This document shows, in pieces, positions 45,309-54,385 of a DNA stretch of 64,000 bases. The position numbers were made by a program, and so were the translations under genes. The first letter of the stretch is position 1; every line of letters begins with the position of its first letter. Source of the DNA: Leucobacter salsicius M1-8. Its GTDB lineage: Bacteria > Actinomycetota > Actinomycetes > Actinomycetales > Microbacteriaceae. Below the pieces are notes generated by a model that was not told the DNA's origin, did not search any database, and saw nothing but the letters and a program-made list of their open reading frames with translations. The DNA is taken from the NCBI RefSeq assembly GCF_000350525.1, contig NZ_AOCN01000022.1:1-64000 (forward strand), written 5' to 3'.

Positions 45309-45362
45309 TTGGGGCCATGAGTTGGGGTTATGCCTAGCCGTAATCCCCACTTGTGGCCCCAG
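45309..45362. repeat. Palindromic repeat, copy 2 (right of DUF559 gene)
   Basis: Arms of 20 bases with four mismatches (45311-45330, 45341-45360) around a 10-base loop, bounded by GGGGCC and GGCCCC and carrying TTATGCC. It is the same family as copy 1 but in the opposite orientation, so the two copies face each other across the DUF559 gene. Confidence 0.75.
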
Positions 45363-45417
45363 CAGCTAGGGGGCGGTGGTTTCTGAGCGAGGGGGCAACG
45401 ACTGTGGAACGAAACGT

Positions 45418-46635
45418 TTAGAACTCGCGCAACCCGGCCCGCCAGACCGCTGACGTCAGCGGCATGCCGGGCCGGTACGCGAGGTGCGTGACCGAGGGGG
45501 CCTCGAGTAGCTGCAGATCGGCACGCGCGCCGGGCCGGATCACGCCGACGTCACGCATGCCGAGCGCAACCGCCCCGCCGAGCGTCGCGGCGCGCACCGC
45601 CTCCTGGATCGTGAGGCCCATCTGCAACACCGCGGTCGCGACGCAGAACGCCATCGAGCTGGTGTACGAGGTACCCGGGTTGCAGTTCGACGCGATCGCG
45701 ATCTGCGCCCCCGCGTCGAGCAGCCTGCGCGCCGGCGCGAGCGGCATGCGAGTCGACAGATCGCATGCGGGCAGCACCGTCGCGACGGTGCCCCTGGGAG
45801 CACCTGCGCTGGTGGCTGCTGCGCCCGCGGCTCCGGATCCGGACCAAGATGCCGCAAGCGCCTCGACGTCCTCGTCGCTCAAGAACGCCACATGGTCAAC
45901 GCTGAGCGAGCCGTGTTCGACGGCGAGCTGCACGCCGGGCCCGTGGCCGAGTTGGTTTCCATGGACGCGGGTGGCGAGGCCCACGCGAGCCGCGGCCTCG
46001 AGCACACGGTGCGACGCAGCCTTGTCAAACGCGCCGGTCTCGCAGAACACGTCGACCGCGCTCACGAACGGGGCGACCGCCTCGAGCATGGGGCCGGTGA
46101 CGAGGTCTAGGTATTCGCTGGGATCAGTATCGGCGGGTACGAGGTGCGCGCCGAGGAAGGTGACGGCGTCGACGTGGCGGCCCGCGATCTGTGCCGAGCG
46201 CACCTCGTCGGCCACCGTCAACCCGTAGCCCGTCTTCGTCTCAAGGGTGGTCGTGCCGCCGCGCCGCGCCTCGTCGATGAGGCGCACGAGGTTGGCCTCG
46301 AGTGCCTCATCGGAGGCCTCCCGGGTCGCGTTCACCGTGACATTGATGCCACCCGCCGCGTACGACTCACCCGCCATGCGCGCCTCGAACTCGGCGGTGC
46401 GGTCTCCCGCGAACACCATGTGGGTGTGGGAGTCGACCCATCCGGGCAGCACGGCCCGTCCCGCGGCATCGAAACGGTCGTCCGCCGCGGGGGCCTGGTC
46501 AGCAGGGCCGACCCAAGCGATGCGGCCAGCGTCTGGCCCCGACGTTTCAACGACGACCGCTGCATCGCTCAGACGACCGAGCTCGTCATCGTTCGTGGTG
46601 AGTTCACCGATGTTGTCGATCAGCAGTGAAGCCAT
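45418..46635 (-). CDS. hutI: Imidazolonepropionase
   Basis: 405 residues of the amidohydrolase superfamily. Metal site DSHTHMVFAGDRTAEFEARMAGESYAAGG (HxH about residues 71-73), the THETKTGYGL-like segment TTTLETKTGYGLTVADE, RVHGNQLGHGPGVQLAVEHGSLSVDHV, and NCNPGTSYTSSMAF near the end. It opens imidazolonepropionate to N-formimidoyl-glutamate, the substrate of HutG. It follows hutU by 84 bases, in which a REP-like palindrome lies. An Ala/Gly-rich insertion (SWSGSGAAGAAATSAGAPRG) after residue 270 is unusual. Confidence 0.95.
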   Translation of the reverse strand: MASLLIDNIGELTTNDDELGRLSDAAVVVETSGPDAGRIAWVGPADQAPAADDRFDAAGRAVLPGWVDSHTHMVFAGDRTAEFEARMAGESYAAGGINVTVNATREASDEALEANLVRLIDEARRGGTTTLETKTGYGLTVADEVRSAQIAGRHVDAVTFLGAHLVPADTDPSEYLDLVTGPMLEAVAPFVSAVDVFCETGAFDKAASHRVLEAAARVGLATRVHGNQLGHGPGVQLAVEHGSLSVDHVAFLSDEDVEALAASWSGSGAAGAAATSAGAPRGTVATVLPACDLSTRMPLAPARRLLDAGAQIAIASNCNPGTSYTSSMAFCVATAVLQMGLTIQEAVRAATLGGAVALGMRDVGVIRPGARADLQLLEAPSVTHLAYRPGMPLTSAVWRAGLREF

Positions 46636-46659
46636 AGGGGACTCGTTTCGTTGGTGGGT

Positions 46660-46692
46660 GGATTCTGCGACTCGCAAGCTCGCGCAGAATGA
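46660..46692. repeat. REP-like palindrome between hutU and hutI
   Basis: ATTCTGCG (46662-46669) and CGCAGAAT (46683-46690), exact arms, with a CTCGCAAGCTCG interior. The pattern GATTCTGCG...CGCAGAATGACG resembles REP-type intergenic repeats widely seen in bacterial genomes. It could stabilise the mRNA between the two genes. Confidence 0.55.
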
Positions 46693-46719
46693 CGGGTGAG
46701 AGGTGCAGCGGGCAGCAGC

Positions 46720-48405
46720 CTAGTCGTGACGAATGGTGGGCTCCATCGGCACACGCACGCCGCGCTCCGCGGCCACATCGACCGCGCGCTGGTAGCCGGC
46801 GTCGACGTGGCGAATGACGCCCATGCCGGGGTCGTTCGTGAGCAGACGCTCGAGCTTCTCTGCCGCGAGCGGGGTGCCGTCTGCCACCGAGACCTGGCCC
46901 GAGTGGATTGAGCGGCCGATGCCGACGCCACCACCGTGGTGCAGTGACACCCAGGTCGCGCCCGATGAGGCTGCGGTCAGGGCATTGAGCAGGGGCCAAT
47001 CGGCGATCGCATCAGAGCCGTCGGCCATCGCCTCGGTCTCGCGGTACGGGGATGCGACCGATCCGGAATCGAGGTGGTCGCGGCCAATCACGACCGGAGC
47101 CGAGAGCTTGCCCTCGGCGACCAGCTCGTTGAAGCGCAGCGCGGCGCGCTGGCGCTCGCCGTAGCCAAGCCAGCAGATGCGGGCGGGCAGACCCTCGAAT
47201 TCGACGCGCTCCTGTGCGGCGCGGATCCAGCGGTGTAGGTGCGCGTTCTCGGGGAACAGCTCGAGGATGGCCTCGTCGGTGACGCGGATGTCCTCGGGGT
47301 CACCCGACAGTGCGGCCCAGCGGAACGGCCCGAGCCCCTCGCAAAACAGCGGGCGGATGTAGGCCGGGACGAAGCCGGGAAACTCGAAGGCGCGGTCGTA
47401 GCCGCCCTTGCGGGCCTCATCGCGGATCGAGTTGCCGTAGTCAAAGGTCTCTGCGCCGGCATCCTGGAACTCGACCATGGCCTTGACGTGCGCAGCCATC
47501 GCAGCCTGTGCGTCGCGGGTGAACTGCTCGGGATCGGCCGCTGCGCGATCCGGCCACTCATCGACCGTGTAGCCGATGGGTAGATACGACAGCGGGTCGT
47601 GGGCGCTGGTCTGGTCGGTGACGATGTCGATCGTGATCTCGCCGGCCTGGTGACGGCGCAGGATCTCGGGGAACACCTCTGCGGCGTTGCCGACGAGCCC
47701 GACGGACCAGCCGCGCTTCTCGTCCTTGGCCAGCTGCACCTTCGCGAGCGCCTCATCGAGATCGGTGACGACCTCGTCAAGGTAGCGCTTGCCGACGCGG
47801 CGCTGCAGGCGGCTTTCGTCGACGTCAACGATGAGGCAGGCGCCGTCGTTGAGCGTGACGGCGAGCGGCTGCGCGCCGCCCATGCCGCCGCAGCCGCCGG
47901 TGAGCGTGATCGTACCGGCGAGGGTGCCGCCGAAGCGCTTGACGCCGATCGCCGCGAAGGTCTCGAACGTGCCCTGCAGAATGCCCTGGGTGCCGATGTA
48001 GATCCACGAGCCGGCCGTCATCTGGCCGTACATGATGAGGCCCTCGGCCTCGAGCTTGCGAAACTCGGGCCACGTGGCCCAGTCACCCACGAGGTTCGAG
48101 TTGGCGATAAGCACGCGGGGTGCCCACACGTTCGTGCGGAAGACGCCCACGGGCTTGCCCGACTGCACGAGCAGCGTCTCGTCGTCTTCGAGGTCGCGCA
48201 GGGTGTCGACGATCGCGTCGTACGCCGCCCAGCTGCGGGCCGCGCGGCCGGTGCCGCCGTAGACGACGAGGTCGTCAGGGCGCTCGGCCACCTCGGGGTC
48301 GAGGTTGTTCATGAGCATGCGAAGCGGTGCCTCGGTCTGCCAACTCTTCGCTGAGATTTCGGTGCCGCGGGGGGCTTTGACGGGACGTGCGCCGGGGAGT
48401 GCCAT
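46720..48405 (-). CDS. hutU: Urocanate hydratase
   Basis: 561 residues of the urocanase family. Visible hallmarks are [30 protein letters not shown], the NAD-binding [41 protein letters not shown], and the active-site region [17 protein letters not shown] with [13 protein letters not shown]. It hydrates urocanate to imidazolonepropionate using tightly bound NAD. The start has GAAAGGGC upstream, 7 codons inside the open frame. The intergenic region before it repeats TGTCTGGGAT from the hutH promoter region. Confidence 0.97.
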   Translation of the reverse strand: MALPGARPVKAPRGTEISAKSWQTEAPLRMLMNNLDPEVAERPDDLVVYGGTGRAARSWAAYDAIVDTLRDLEDDETLLVQSGKPVGVFRTNVWAPRVLIANSNLVGDWATWPEFRKLEAEGLIMYGQMTAGSWIYIGTQGILQGTFETFAAIGVKRFGGTLAGTITLTGGCGGMGGAQPLAVTLNDGACLIVDVDESRLQRRVGKRYLDEVVTDLDEALAKVQLAKDEKRGWSVGLVGNAAEVFPEILRRHQAGEITIDIVTDQTSAHDPLSYLPIGYTVDEWPDRAAADPEQFTRDAQAAMAAHVKAMVEFQDAGAETFDYGNSIRDEARKGGYDRAFEFPGFVPAYIRPLFCEGLGPFRWAALSGDPEDIRVTDEAILELFPENAHLHRWIRAAQERVEFEGLPARICWLGYGERQRAALRFNELVAEGKLSAPVVIGRDHLDSGSVASPYRETEAMADGSDAIADWPLLNALTAASSGATWVSLHHGGGVGIGRSIHSGQVSVADGTPLAAEKLERLLTNDPGMGVIRHVDAGYQRAVDVAAERGVRVPMEPTIRHD

Positions 48406-48524
48406 GGTGGGGCCCTTTCGAAACAAAGCGGCGACGGTGCCGCGGGTGATTCCATCTCACCGCGTCACCGCCGCCGGGGCCATGCGTTTCGGGCTCTCTC
48501 TGTCTGGGATCCCGGATCGAGTCG

Positions 48525-50045
48525 TTACTGCTCGGGCACCGACACGAGCTCGGTGTCGTACGCGCCGGGCTCGGTGCCGTGCCCAATCTGGCGATAGATG
48601 GTGGGCTTCGTGGCCTTGAGCACGAGCCCCCACACGATGCCCACGATGCCCGCGGCAAAGATCAAACCGGGCAAGATGTAGGTCGTGGCATCGGGCTCTG
48701 CCTGGTCGAGCATCAACTGGAAGTTCATCAGAATCATGATGAACACCCACAGCAGCGCGAGCCCCGAGATCACGGGAGCCACGATGCGCGTCCACACGCC
48801 GAGGCCGCGCTGGTTCTTGTGGAAGAACCCAATTACCGCGGCAGCGATGACCGCCATGAGGAGCACCAAGCCAGCGGCGCCCGTGTTGGTGAGCCACGTA
48901 AACATCGTCAGCACGGGGTACAGGAATGACATGTCGCCGAGCGCTGCCGCCCCACCAAACGCGTCACCCGCAAGAGCAAAGCCGATCACCGCAACGAAGG
49001 CGATGACGGTCTGTGCGACTGAACCGGCCCAGGGAGCGCCCGCCCGCGAGGTGCGAGCGAAGGCGCGGGGAAGCACCCCTTCACGACCGAGCGAGTAGAA
49101 GTACCGGGCGACCGAGTTGTGGAACGACTGCAGTGCCGCGAACAGGCTGGTAATGAACAGCAGCGTCATGACGTCTGCAAAGATCACGCTCGTGTGCTCG
49201 CCCATAAACACGAACATCAGGTCGGGGCCAAACTCCTGCGATGCCCCAATGATGTTCGACGGGCCGATGCCCACCGAGAACGCCCACGCGCTGAATGCGT
49301 AGAACAAGCCGATGATCGCGACGGCCGCGTAGGTGGCGCGGGCTACGGTGCGCTTCGGGTCCTTGGCCTCCTCGCCGTAGATAGCGGCGCCCTCGAATCC
49401 CATGAACGCTGCGACGCCAAAGACGAGCACGATGCCGAGCGCGGGGCCGAAGAGTTCGGTGGGGTTCAGCGTGGTCGTGGTGATGCCCTCGGGGGCGACC
49501 GAGAACGAGACGATGTCAAAGATGATGACGACGAGGAACTCGAGCGCGACGAGTGCGCCGAGCACCTTCGCCGAGAGATCGACGCGGTTCACGCCGAGCA
49601 CTCCGACGAGCACGATGCACAGCAGCACCCAGATCCACCAGGGCGAAGCAAAGCCAAGCTTCGCCTCGAGGAACATCGACATCTGGAATCCGAAGAGACC
49701 GTAAATGCCGACCTGCATTGCGTTGTACGACACAAGAGCGATGAGCGAAGCTCCCACGCCGAGTGGACGGCCGAGGCCCTGCGCGACGTAGGCATAAAAC
49801 GCACCGGCGTTCGTGATGAACCGGCTCATGGCCGTGTATCCGACGGCAAACACGGTCAGAATTGCGGCGATCAGTAGGAAGCCGAGCGGCACGCCCAACG
49901 ACTCGGTCACCGCGAATGAGGTGGTGACGCCACCAGCGACTACCGTCAGCGGCGCCGAGGCCGCGATGATCATGAGGGTAATCGCTGGTGCGCCAAGGGT
50001 GCGCCTGCTCAGACCTGACTGTTGAGGAGGGATTGACTCACTCAT
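48525..50045 (-). CDS. APC-family permease in the hut locus
   Basis: 506 residues with about 12 membrane segments. The N-terminal TLGAPAITLMIIAASAPLTVVAGGVTTSFAVTESLGVPLGFLL and AMSRFITNAGAFYAYVAQGLGRPLGVGASL define the same APC subfamily as the permeases at 54386 and 57657. It lies upstream of hutU on the same strand with a 119-bp gap, so import of histidine, urocanate or a related compound is likely by position. It has a charged C-terminal tail of about 35 residues. Confidence 0.85.
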   Translation of the reverse strand: MSESIPPQQSGLSRRTLGAPAITLMIIAASAPLTVVAGGVTTSFAVTESLGVPLGFLLIAAILTVFAVGYTAMSRFITNAGAFYAYVAQGLGRPLGVGASLIALVSYNAMQVGIYGLFGFQMSMFLEAKLGFASPWWIWVLLCIVLVGVLGVNRVDLSAKVLGALVALEFLVVIIFDIVSFSVAPEGITTTTLNPTELFGPALGIVLVFGVAAFMGFEGAAIYGEEAKDPKRTVARATYAAVAIIGLFYAFSAWAFSVGIGPSNIIGASQEFGPDLMFVFMGEHTSVIFADVMTLLFITSLFAALQSFHNSVARYFYSLGREGVLPRAFARTSRAGAPWAGSVAQTVIAFVAVIGFALAGDAFGGAAALGDMSFLYPVLTMFTWLTNTGAAGLVLLMAVIAAAVIGFFHKNQRGLGVWTRIVAPVISGLALLWVFIMILMNFQLMLDQAEPDATTYILPGLIFAAGIVGIVWGLVLKATKPTIYRQIGHGTEPGAYDTELVSVPEQ

Positions 50046-50309
50046 TGGGGGATCCTTTCATTTGGCAACATTGCCGCGTGAGGGTCGAAGTACTCGACCG
50101 GGACTGCTGCGATGCAGAACACAGCCCACGCTATGAGTTTGAGCGTATGGCCGGTCGGGTGGATTGTGTTTGGCTCAGCGTGCACGGGGCCTGATTTTTA
50201 GTGCAGGGAATGCGCATGATGGCGCGGATTACGGCCCGCGTGGCGGCGGTGAAGGGTGTCGCGAATGTGAATTATCACGATCTAGTCAGGTGTTCGAGCT
50301 ATCCCGGGG

Positions 50310-50315
50310 TAGACT
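50310..50315 (+). promoter_or_regulatory. -10 box of a probable leaderless helicase transcript
   Basis: TAGACT ends 7 bases before the second ATG (50322), so transcription would start at or beside the start codon. No Shine-Dalgarno sequence is seen. The rest of the 273-bp gap from 50046 holds no gene and no clear structure. Confidence 0.45.
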
Positions 50316-50321
50316 AGTATG

Positions 50322-52418
50322 ATGACCTCTTCCGAGAACGCCACATCAGGCGAATCCGCAGTCTCTTCAGAATCCGAGGGCGAGCGCATCACATTCGCCG
50401 ATCTCGGTCTCTCTGCTGAAGTTCTTAAGGCCGTAACCGACGTGGGATACGAAACCCCGTCGGCAATTCAGGCCGCTACTATTCCCGTTCTGCTCGAGGG
50501 GCGCGACGTCGTCGGCCTCGCCCAGACCGGCACCGGCAAGACCGCAGCCTTCGCGCTGCCGGTCCTTTCACGCATGATCCCGGGCGCTGGCGCGCCCCAG
50601 GCTCTCGTTCTCGCCCCCACCCGTGAGCTCGCGCTCCAGGTGTGCGAGGCGTTTGAGAGCTACGCCGTGCACCTTCCCAAGGTGAACTTGCTGCCCGTTT
50701 ACGGTGGCCAGGCCTACGGCCAGCAGCTGTCGGCCCTGCGCCGAGGCGTCGATGTTGTTGTCGGTACCCCCGGCCGCATCATGGATCACCTCAAGCGTGG
50801 TTCGCTCGACCTCACGCAGATCAAGTACCTCGTGCTTGATGAGGCCGACGAGATGCTCAAGATGGGCTTCGCTGAGGACGTCGAGACGATCCTTGCTGAC
50901 ACTCCCGCCGACAAGCAGGTCGCACTGTTCTCTGCGACGATGCCCGCTCAGATCCGCCGCATCTCGCAGCAGTACCTGAAGGATCCGCAGGAGATCAAGA
51001 TCGCTGGGAAGACCCAGACGAGCTCGACCATCACGCAGCGTTACATCGTTGTCTCTTACACGCAGAAGCTCGACGCGCTTACCCGCGTGCTCGAGGTCGA
51101 GAAGTTCGATGGCGTCATCGTCTTCACGCGTACCCGCGGTGACTCGGAGCAGGTTGCTGAGAAGCTGCGCGCTCGTGGCTACTCGGCCGCAGCGATCAAC
51201 GGTGACATCCAGCAGGCGCAGCGCGAGCGCACCGTGCAGGCACTGAAGGATGGCAAGCTTGACATCCTCGTTGCCACCGACGTCGCGGCCCGTGGCCTCG
51301 ACGTTGAGCGCATCAGCCACGTCATCAACTACGACCTGCCGATCGACGTCGAGTCGTACGTGCACCGCATCGGCCGTACCGGCCGCGCTGGCCGCACGGG
51401 CGACGCGATCAGCTTCGTCACGCCGCGCGAGCGTCGCCTGCTGAAGCAGATCGAAAAGACCACGAAGCAGACCCTGACCCAGATGCCGCTGCCCGGCATC
51501 GAAGAGGTCAACGCGACCCGTCTGTCACGCTTCGACGATGAGATCACGGCGGCCCTCGGCCGCACCGGTCGCATCGATCGCTTCCGCGAGGTTATCCAGC
51601 ACTACGTCGAGCACCACGACGTTCCCGAGATCGACGTGGCCGCTGCACTCGCCGTCGTCGCACAGGGCGCTACGCCGCTGCTGCTCTCGGCTGACGACGA
51701 TCGCAAGTTTGATCGCGACCGCAAGCAGGCCGCGAGCTTCCTCGACGACAGCAACGACCGCCCGGTGCGCGAGCGCGCCGAGCGTGGCCCGCGCCGTGAC
51801 GACCTCAAGATGTACCGCATCGAGGTGGGCCGCCGCGATCGCGTGCAGCCCGGCCAGATCATTGGCGCAATTGCCAACGAGGGTGGCCTCACCCGCGACG
51901 ACTTCGGCCGCATCCAGGTGCGCGACGACTTCTCGCTCGTCGAGCTCCCGAACAACCTGTCTGAGGCGACCCGCGCGGCGCTGCAGGACACGCGTATCGG
52001 TGGCAAGGCTATCGAGCTGAAGGAAGACCGTGGCGGCGGAGGATCGCGCGGCGGTTACAGCGGCGGCGATCGCGGCGGCGATCGCGGCGGCGACCGTGGT
52101 GGACGCGGCGGCTACGACCGCGGTGGCGACCGTGGCGGCTCGCGCGGTGGCTACGGCGACCGTAATGATCGCGGCGGCGACCGTGGTGGCTACGGCGGCG
52201 ACCGTGGCGGTTCGCGCGGTGGTTACGGTGGCAACCGTGACGGCGGCGGCGACCGTGGTGGCTACGGCGGCGACCGTGGCGGTTCGCGCGGCGGTTACGG
52301 TGGCAACCGTGACGGCGGCGGCGACCGCGGTGGCCGTGGTGGCTACGGTGGTAACCGCGACGGTGGCAACGACTTCGGCGGCAACAGCGCCGATGGCAAG
52401 CGTAAGCCCCGCTGGTAA
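50322..52418 (+). CDS. deaD: DEAD-box RNA helicase, DeaD/CsdA type with RGG tail
   Basis: 698 residues. Helicase motifs: Q-motif ([22 protein letters not shown]), I AQTGTGKT, Ia PTRELALQ, Ib [51 protein letters not shown] DbpA/CsdA RNA-binding domain follows (about 500-580, [27 protein letters not shown]). The last 120 residues are Gly/Arg/Asp RGG-type repeats. It unwinds structured RNA in ribosome assembly or mRNA decay, especially in the cold. ATG codons at 50319 and 50322 both fit. The second coincides with the expected transcription start. Confidence 0.95.
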   Translation: MTSSENATSGESAVSSESEGERITFADLGLSAEVLKAVTDVGYETPSAIQAATIPVLLEGRDVVGLAQTGTGKTAAFALPVLSRMIPGAGAPQALVLAPTRELALQVCEAFESYAVHLPKVNLLPVYGGQAYGQQLSALRRGVDVVVGTPGRIMDHLKRGSLDLTQIKYLVLDEADEMLKMGFAEDVETILADTPADKQVALFSATMPAQIRRISQQYLKDPQEIKIAGKTQTSSTITQRYIVVSYTQKLDALTRVLEVEKFDGVIVFTRTRGDSEQVAEKLRARGYSAAAINGDIQQAQRERTVQALKDGKLDILVATDVAARGLDVERISHVINYDLPIDVESYVHRIGRTGRAGRTGDAISFVTPRERRLLKQIEKTTKQTLTQMPLPGIEEVNATRLSRFDDEITAALGRTGRIDRFREVIQHYVEHHDVPEIDVAAALAVVAQGATPLLLSADDDRKFDRDRKQAASFLDDSNDRPVRERAERGPRRDDLKMYRIEVGRRDRVQPGQIIGAIANEGGLTRDDFGRIQVRDDFSLVELPNNLSEATRAALQDTRIGGKAIELKEDRGGGGSRGGYSGGDRGGDRGGDRGGRGGYDRGGDRGGSRGGYGDRNDRGGDRGGYGGDRGGSRGGYGGNRDGGGDRGGYGGDRGGSRGGYGGNRDGGGDRGGRGGYGGNRDGGNDFGGNSADGKRKPRW
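52173..52370. repeat. 72-bp coding tandem repeat in RGG tail
   Basis: Two almost identical 72-bp units (52173-52244 and 52245-52316) plus a shortened third, each coding [20 protein letters not shown] and NRDG. Copy number may vary between strains without frame loss. Confidence 0.85.
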
Positions 52419-52463
52419 CCGGTCTCCGGTCACCCAACACACAGTAGAACCTCGACACCCCAG

Positions 52464-54191
52464 GTGACGATGCGTTGGTGCGCCCTCGGCAGAAATGCCG
52501 ACGGGCGCATCACTGCGTTTGGGCTCAATGAGCTCGGCGATTTGGGCGAGCGCACCGAACTGGCTCCGGCCGAACTCGTCGACTTCGTGCGCGCGACCGA
52601 GGCGGCCCAGGCGCCCCGCTGGGTCTGGAACGACACCGCGAAATGGCTGCCGGGCCTGCTGAAGTTCGGCGTGCGGGTCACCCGCTGCCACGATCTGCGG
52701 CTCGCGCACGCGATCCTCGCGCGCTCGGCTCTCGTGCCGGATCCCGGCCCGTTGCGGGCCGCGGCCGCCTGGGCCGTCGGGCACGAGGATCCGGATCCGG
52801 AGCCCCAGCAGACGACGCTCTTTGAGCTCGATGCACCCCGATTGACCGCCGTGCCGGGCGGTATCGAGGAAACGCTCGCGGAGTTCGCGCGGCAGCGTGC
52901 GGCCCTCGCGTCAGCCCCGGGCCAGCTCGCACTATTGGTCGCGGCGGAGTCGGCGGGCGCGCTCATCGCAGCGGAGCTCCGAGAGGCCGGCGTGCCCTGG
53001 GACGCGACCGAGCACGACCGGATCCTAACCGACGCGCTCGGTCCGAGGCCCGCCACGGGAGCCCGGCCCGAGATCATGGCGCGGCTCGCCGAGGAGATTG
53101 CGCGTGCGCTGGGCAACCCTCGCGTGAGCGTCGATTCACCGCCCAAGTTGCTGCGTGCGATGCGCGACGCGGGCCTCGACGTGCAGTCCACCTCTCAGTG
53201 GGAGATCGCCGAGGTCGAGCACCCGGTGATCCCGCCGCTGCTGCACTACAAGAAGCTGTCCCGGCTGCTCACCGCCAACGGATGGAACTGGATCGACGAG
53301 TGGGTGCGCGACGGCAGGTATCACCCCGTGTATGTTCCTGGCGGCGTGGTGACCGGCCGTTGGGCGTCCAGCGGCGGCGGCGCGCTCCAGCTGCCCCGGC
53401 TGCTGCGGCCCGCGCTGCGCGCCGACCCCGGCTGGACCTTCGTATCGGCCGATGTCGCGCAGCTCGAGCCGCGCGTCCTCGCAGCCATGTCCGGCGACCG
53501 CGCGATGGCTGCCGCAGGAGCGGGAACCGACCTGTACGCCGGGGTCGTGGACAGCGGAGTGGTCGCGACGCGTCAAGACGCCAAGATTGCCGTGCTGGGC
53601 GCGATGTACGGCGCCACCACGGGTGACAGCGGGCGGCTCGTGCCGCGACTGCGACGTGGATTTCCCGACGCGATGCGGCTCGTGGACCAGGCTGCCGAGA
53701 CGGGGGAGCGCGGCGGCATCGTGACGACCTGGCTTGGCAGGTCGTCGCCGCTGCCCGGGGACGAGTGGCTTGAGCTGCAGGCTCGGGCGACCCTGCCCGG
53801 AGCTTCCGCGCGCGACGAGCGTGAGGCCAAACGGGTGGCGCGCGACTTCGGGAGGTTCACGCGCAACTTTATCGTGCAGGGCACCGCCGCCGAGTGGGCG
53901 CTCGCGTGGCTCGCCGATCTGCGGCTGCGACTCAACGAGATCGTCTGGGACGAGGCAGGGGATGTCGGAGCGACGCCCGCGCGCGCGTCGGGCCCGGCCT
54001 TCGCGCGACGCCCACACCTCGCCTTCTTTCTGCACGACGAGATCATCGTCCACACCCCAATCGCGTTGGCCGAGCAAGTGACGGCAGCCGTGACCGAATC
54101 GGCCGCCGCTGCGGGACGGCTGTTGTTTGGCCAAAGCCCCGTCGACTTTCCGCTCGACGTGCGGGTGGCCGAGCGCGCTGCAAAGGACTAG
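52464..54191 (+). CDS. DNA polymerase A-like protein, actinobacterial stand-alone form
   Basis: 575 residues. The C-terminal part is a family A polymerase palm and fingers: motif A FVSADVAQLEPRVLAAMSGD, motif B region RQDAKIAVLGAMYGATTGDSG, and motif C FFLHDEIIVHTP. The N-terminal about 200 residues are a short exonuclease-like domain without clear DnaQ catalytic residues. It matches the small family usually annotated as bifunctional 3'-5' exonuclease/DNA polymerase in actinobacteria. A normal PolA would be about 900 residues. GTG 52464 or ATG 52470 may be the start. Role in repair is presumed, not shown. Confidence 0.87.
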   Translation: MTMRWCALGRNADGRITAFGLNELGDLGERTELAPAELVDFVRATEAAQAPRWVWNDTAKWLPGLLKFGVRVTRCHDLRLAHAILARSALVPDPGPLRAAAAWAVGHEDPDPEPQQTTLFELDAPRLTAVPGGIEETLAEFARQRAALASAPGQLALLVAAESAGALIAAELREAGVPWDATEHDRILTDALGPRPATGARPEIMARLAEEIARALGNPRVSVDSPPKLLRAMRDAGLDVQSTSQWEIAEVEHPVIPPLLHYKKLSRLLTANGWNWIDEWVRDGRYHPVYVPGGVVTGRWASSGGGALQLPRLLRPALRADPGWTFVSADVAQLEPRVLAAMSGDRAMAAAGAGTDLYAGVVDSGVVATRQDAKIAVLGAMYGATTGDSGRLVPRLRRGFPDAMRLVDQAAETGERGGIVTTWLGRSSPLPGDEWLELQARATLPGASARDEREAKRVARDFGRFTRNFIVQGTAAEWALAWLADLRLRLNEIVWDEAGDVGATPARASGPAFARRPHLAFFLHDEIIVHTPIALAEQVTAAVTESAAAAGRLLFGQSPVDFPLDVRVAERAAKD

Positions 54192-54221
54192 CCAGCGGCG
54201 GTCCTCGATACCGCCGCTGGC
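54191..54221 (+). terminator. Terminator after the polymerase gene
   Basis: Arms GCCAGCGGCGGT (54191-54202) and ACCGCCGCTGGC (54210-54221), exact 12-bp stem with loop CCTCGAT, starting at the stop codon. The remaining gap to 54385 shows nothing clear. Confidence 0.8.
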
Positions 54222-54385
54222 GCGGTAAGCTGGCGGTGCCTAACCAGCATTTCGATGAAGAAGCGCAGCGTTGCCACCCCTTCTTCGCTGTTGAGTCACG
54301 AGCACACTCGCCGCGCCACCGCGCGCTTGCAGGCTCTGGCATGCCTCGAATCATTCAGAGACAAGCCTCGCAACAGGAGACCCAC

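Noticed and set aside
52173-52370. CRISPR-like repeats
   Set aside because: The units are adjacent, in frame and code for the RGG tail; there are no spacers.
51525-52784. 419-residue frame with Thr/Val/Ala repeats opposite the helicase tail
   Set aside because: It is only the complement of the RGG repeats.
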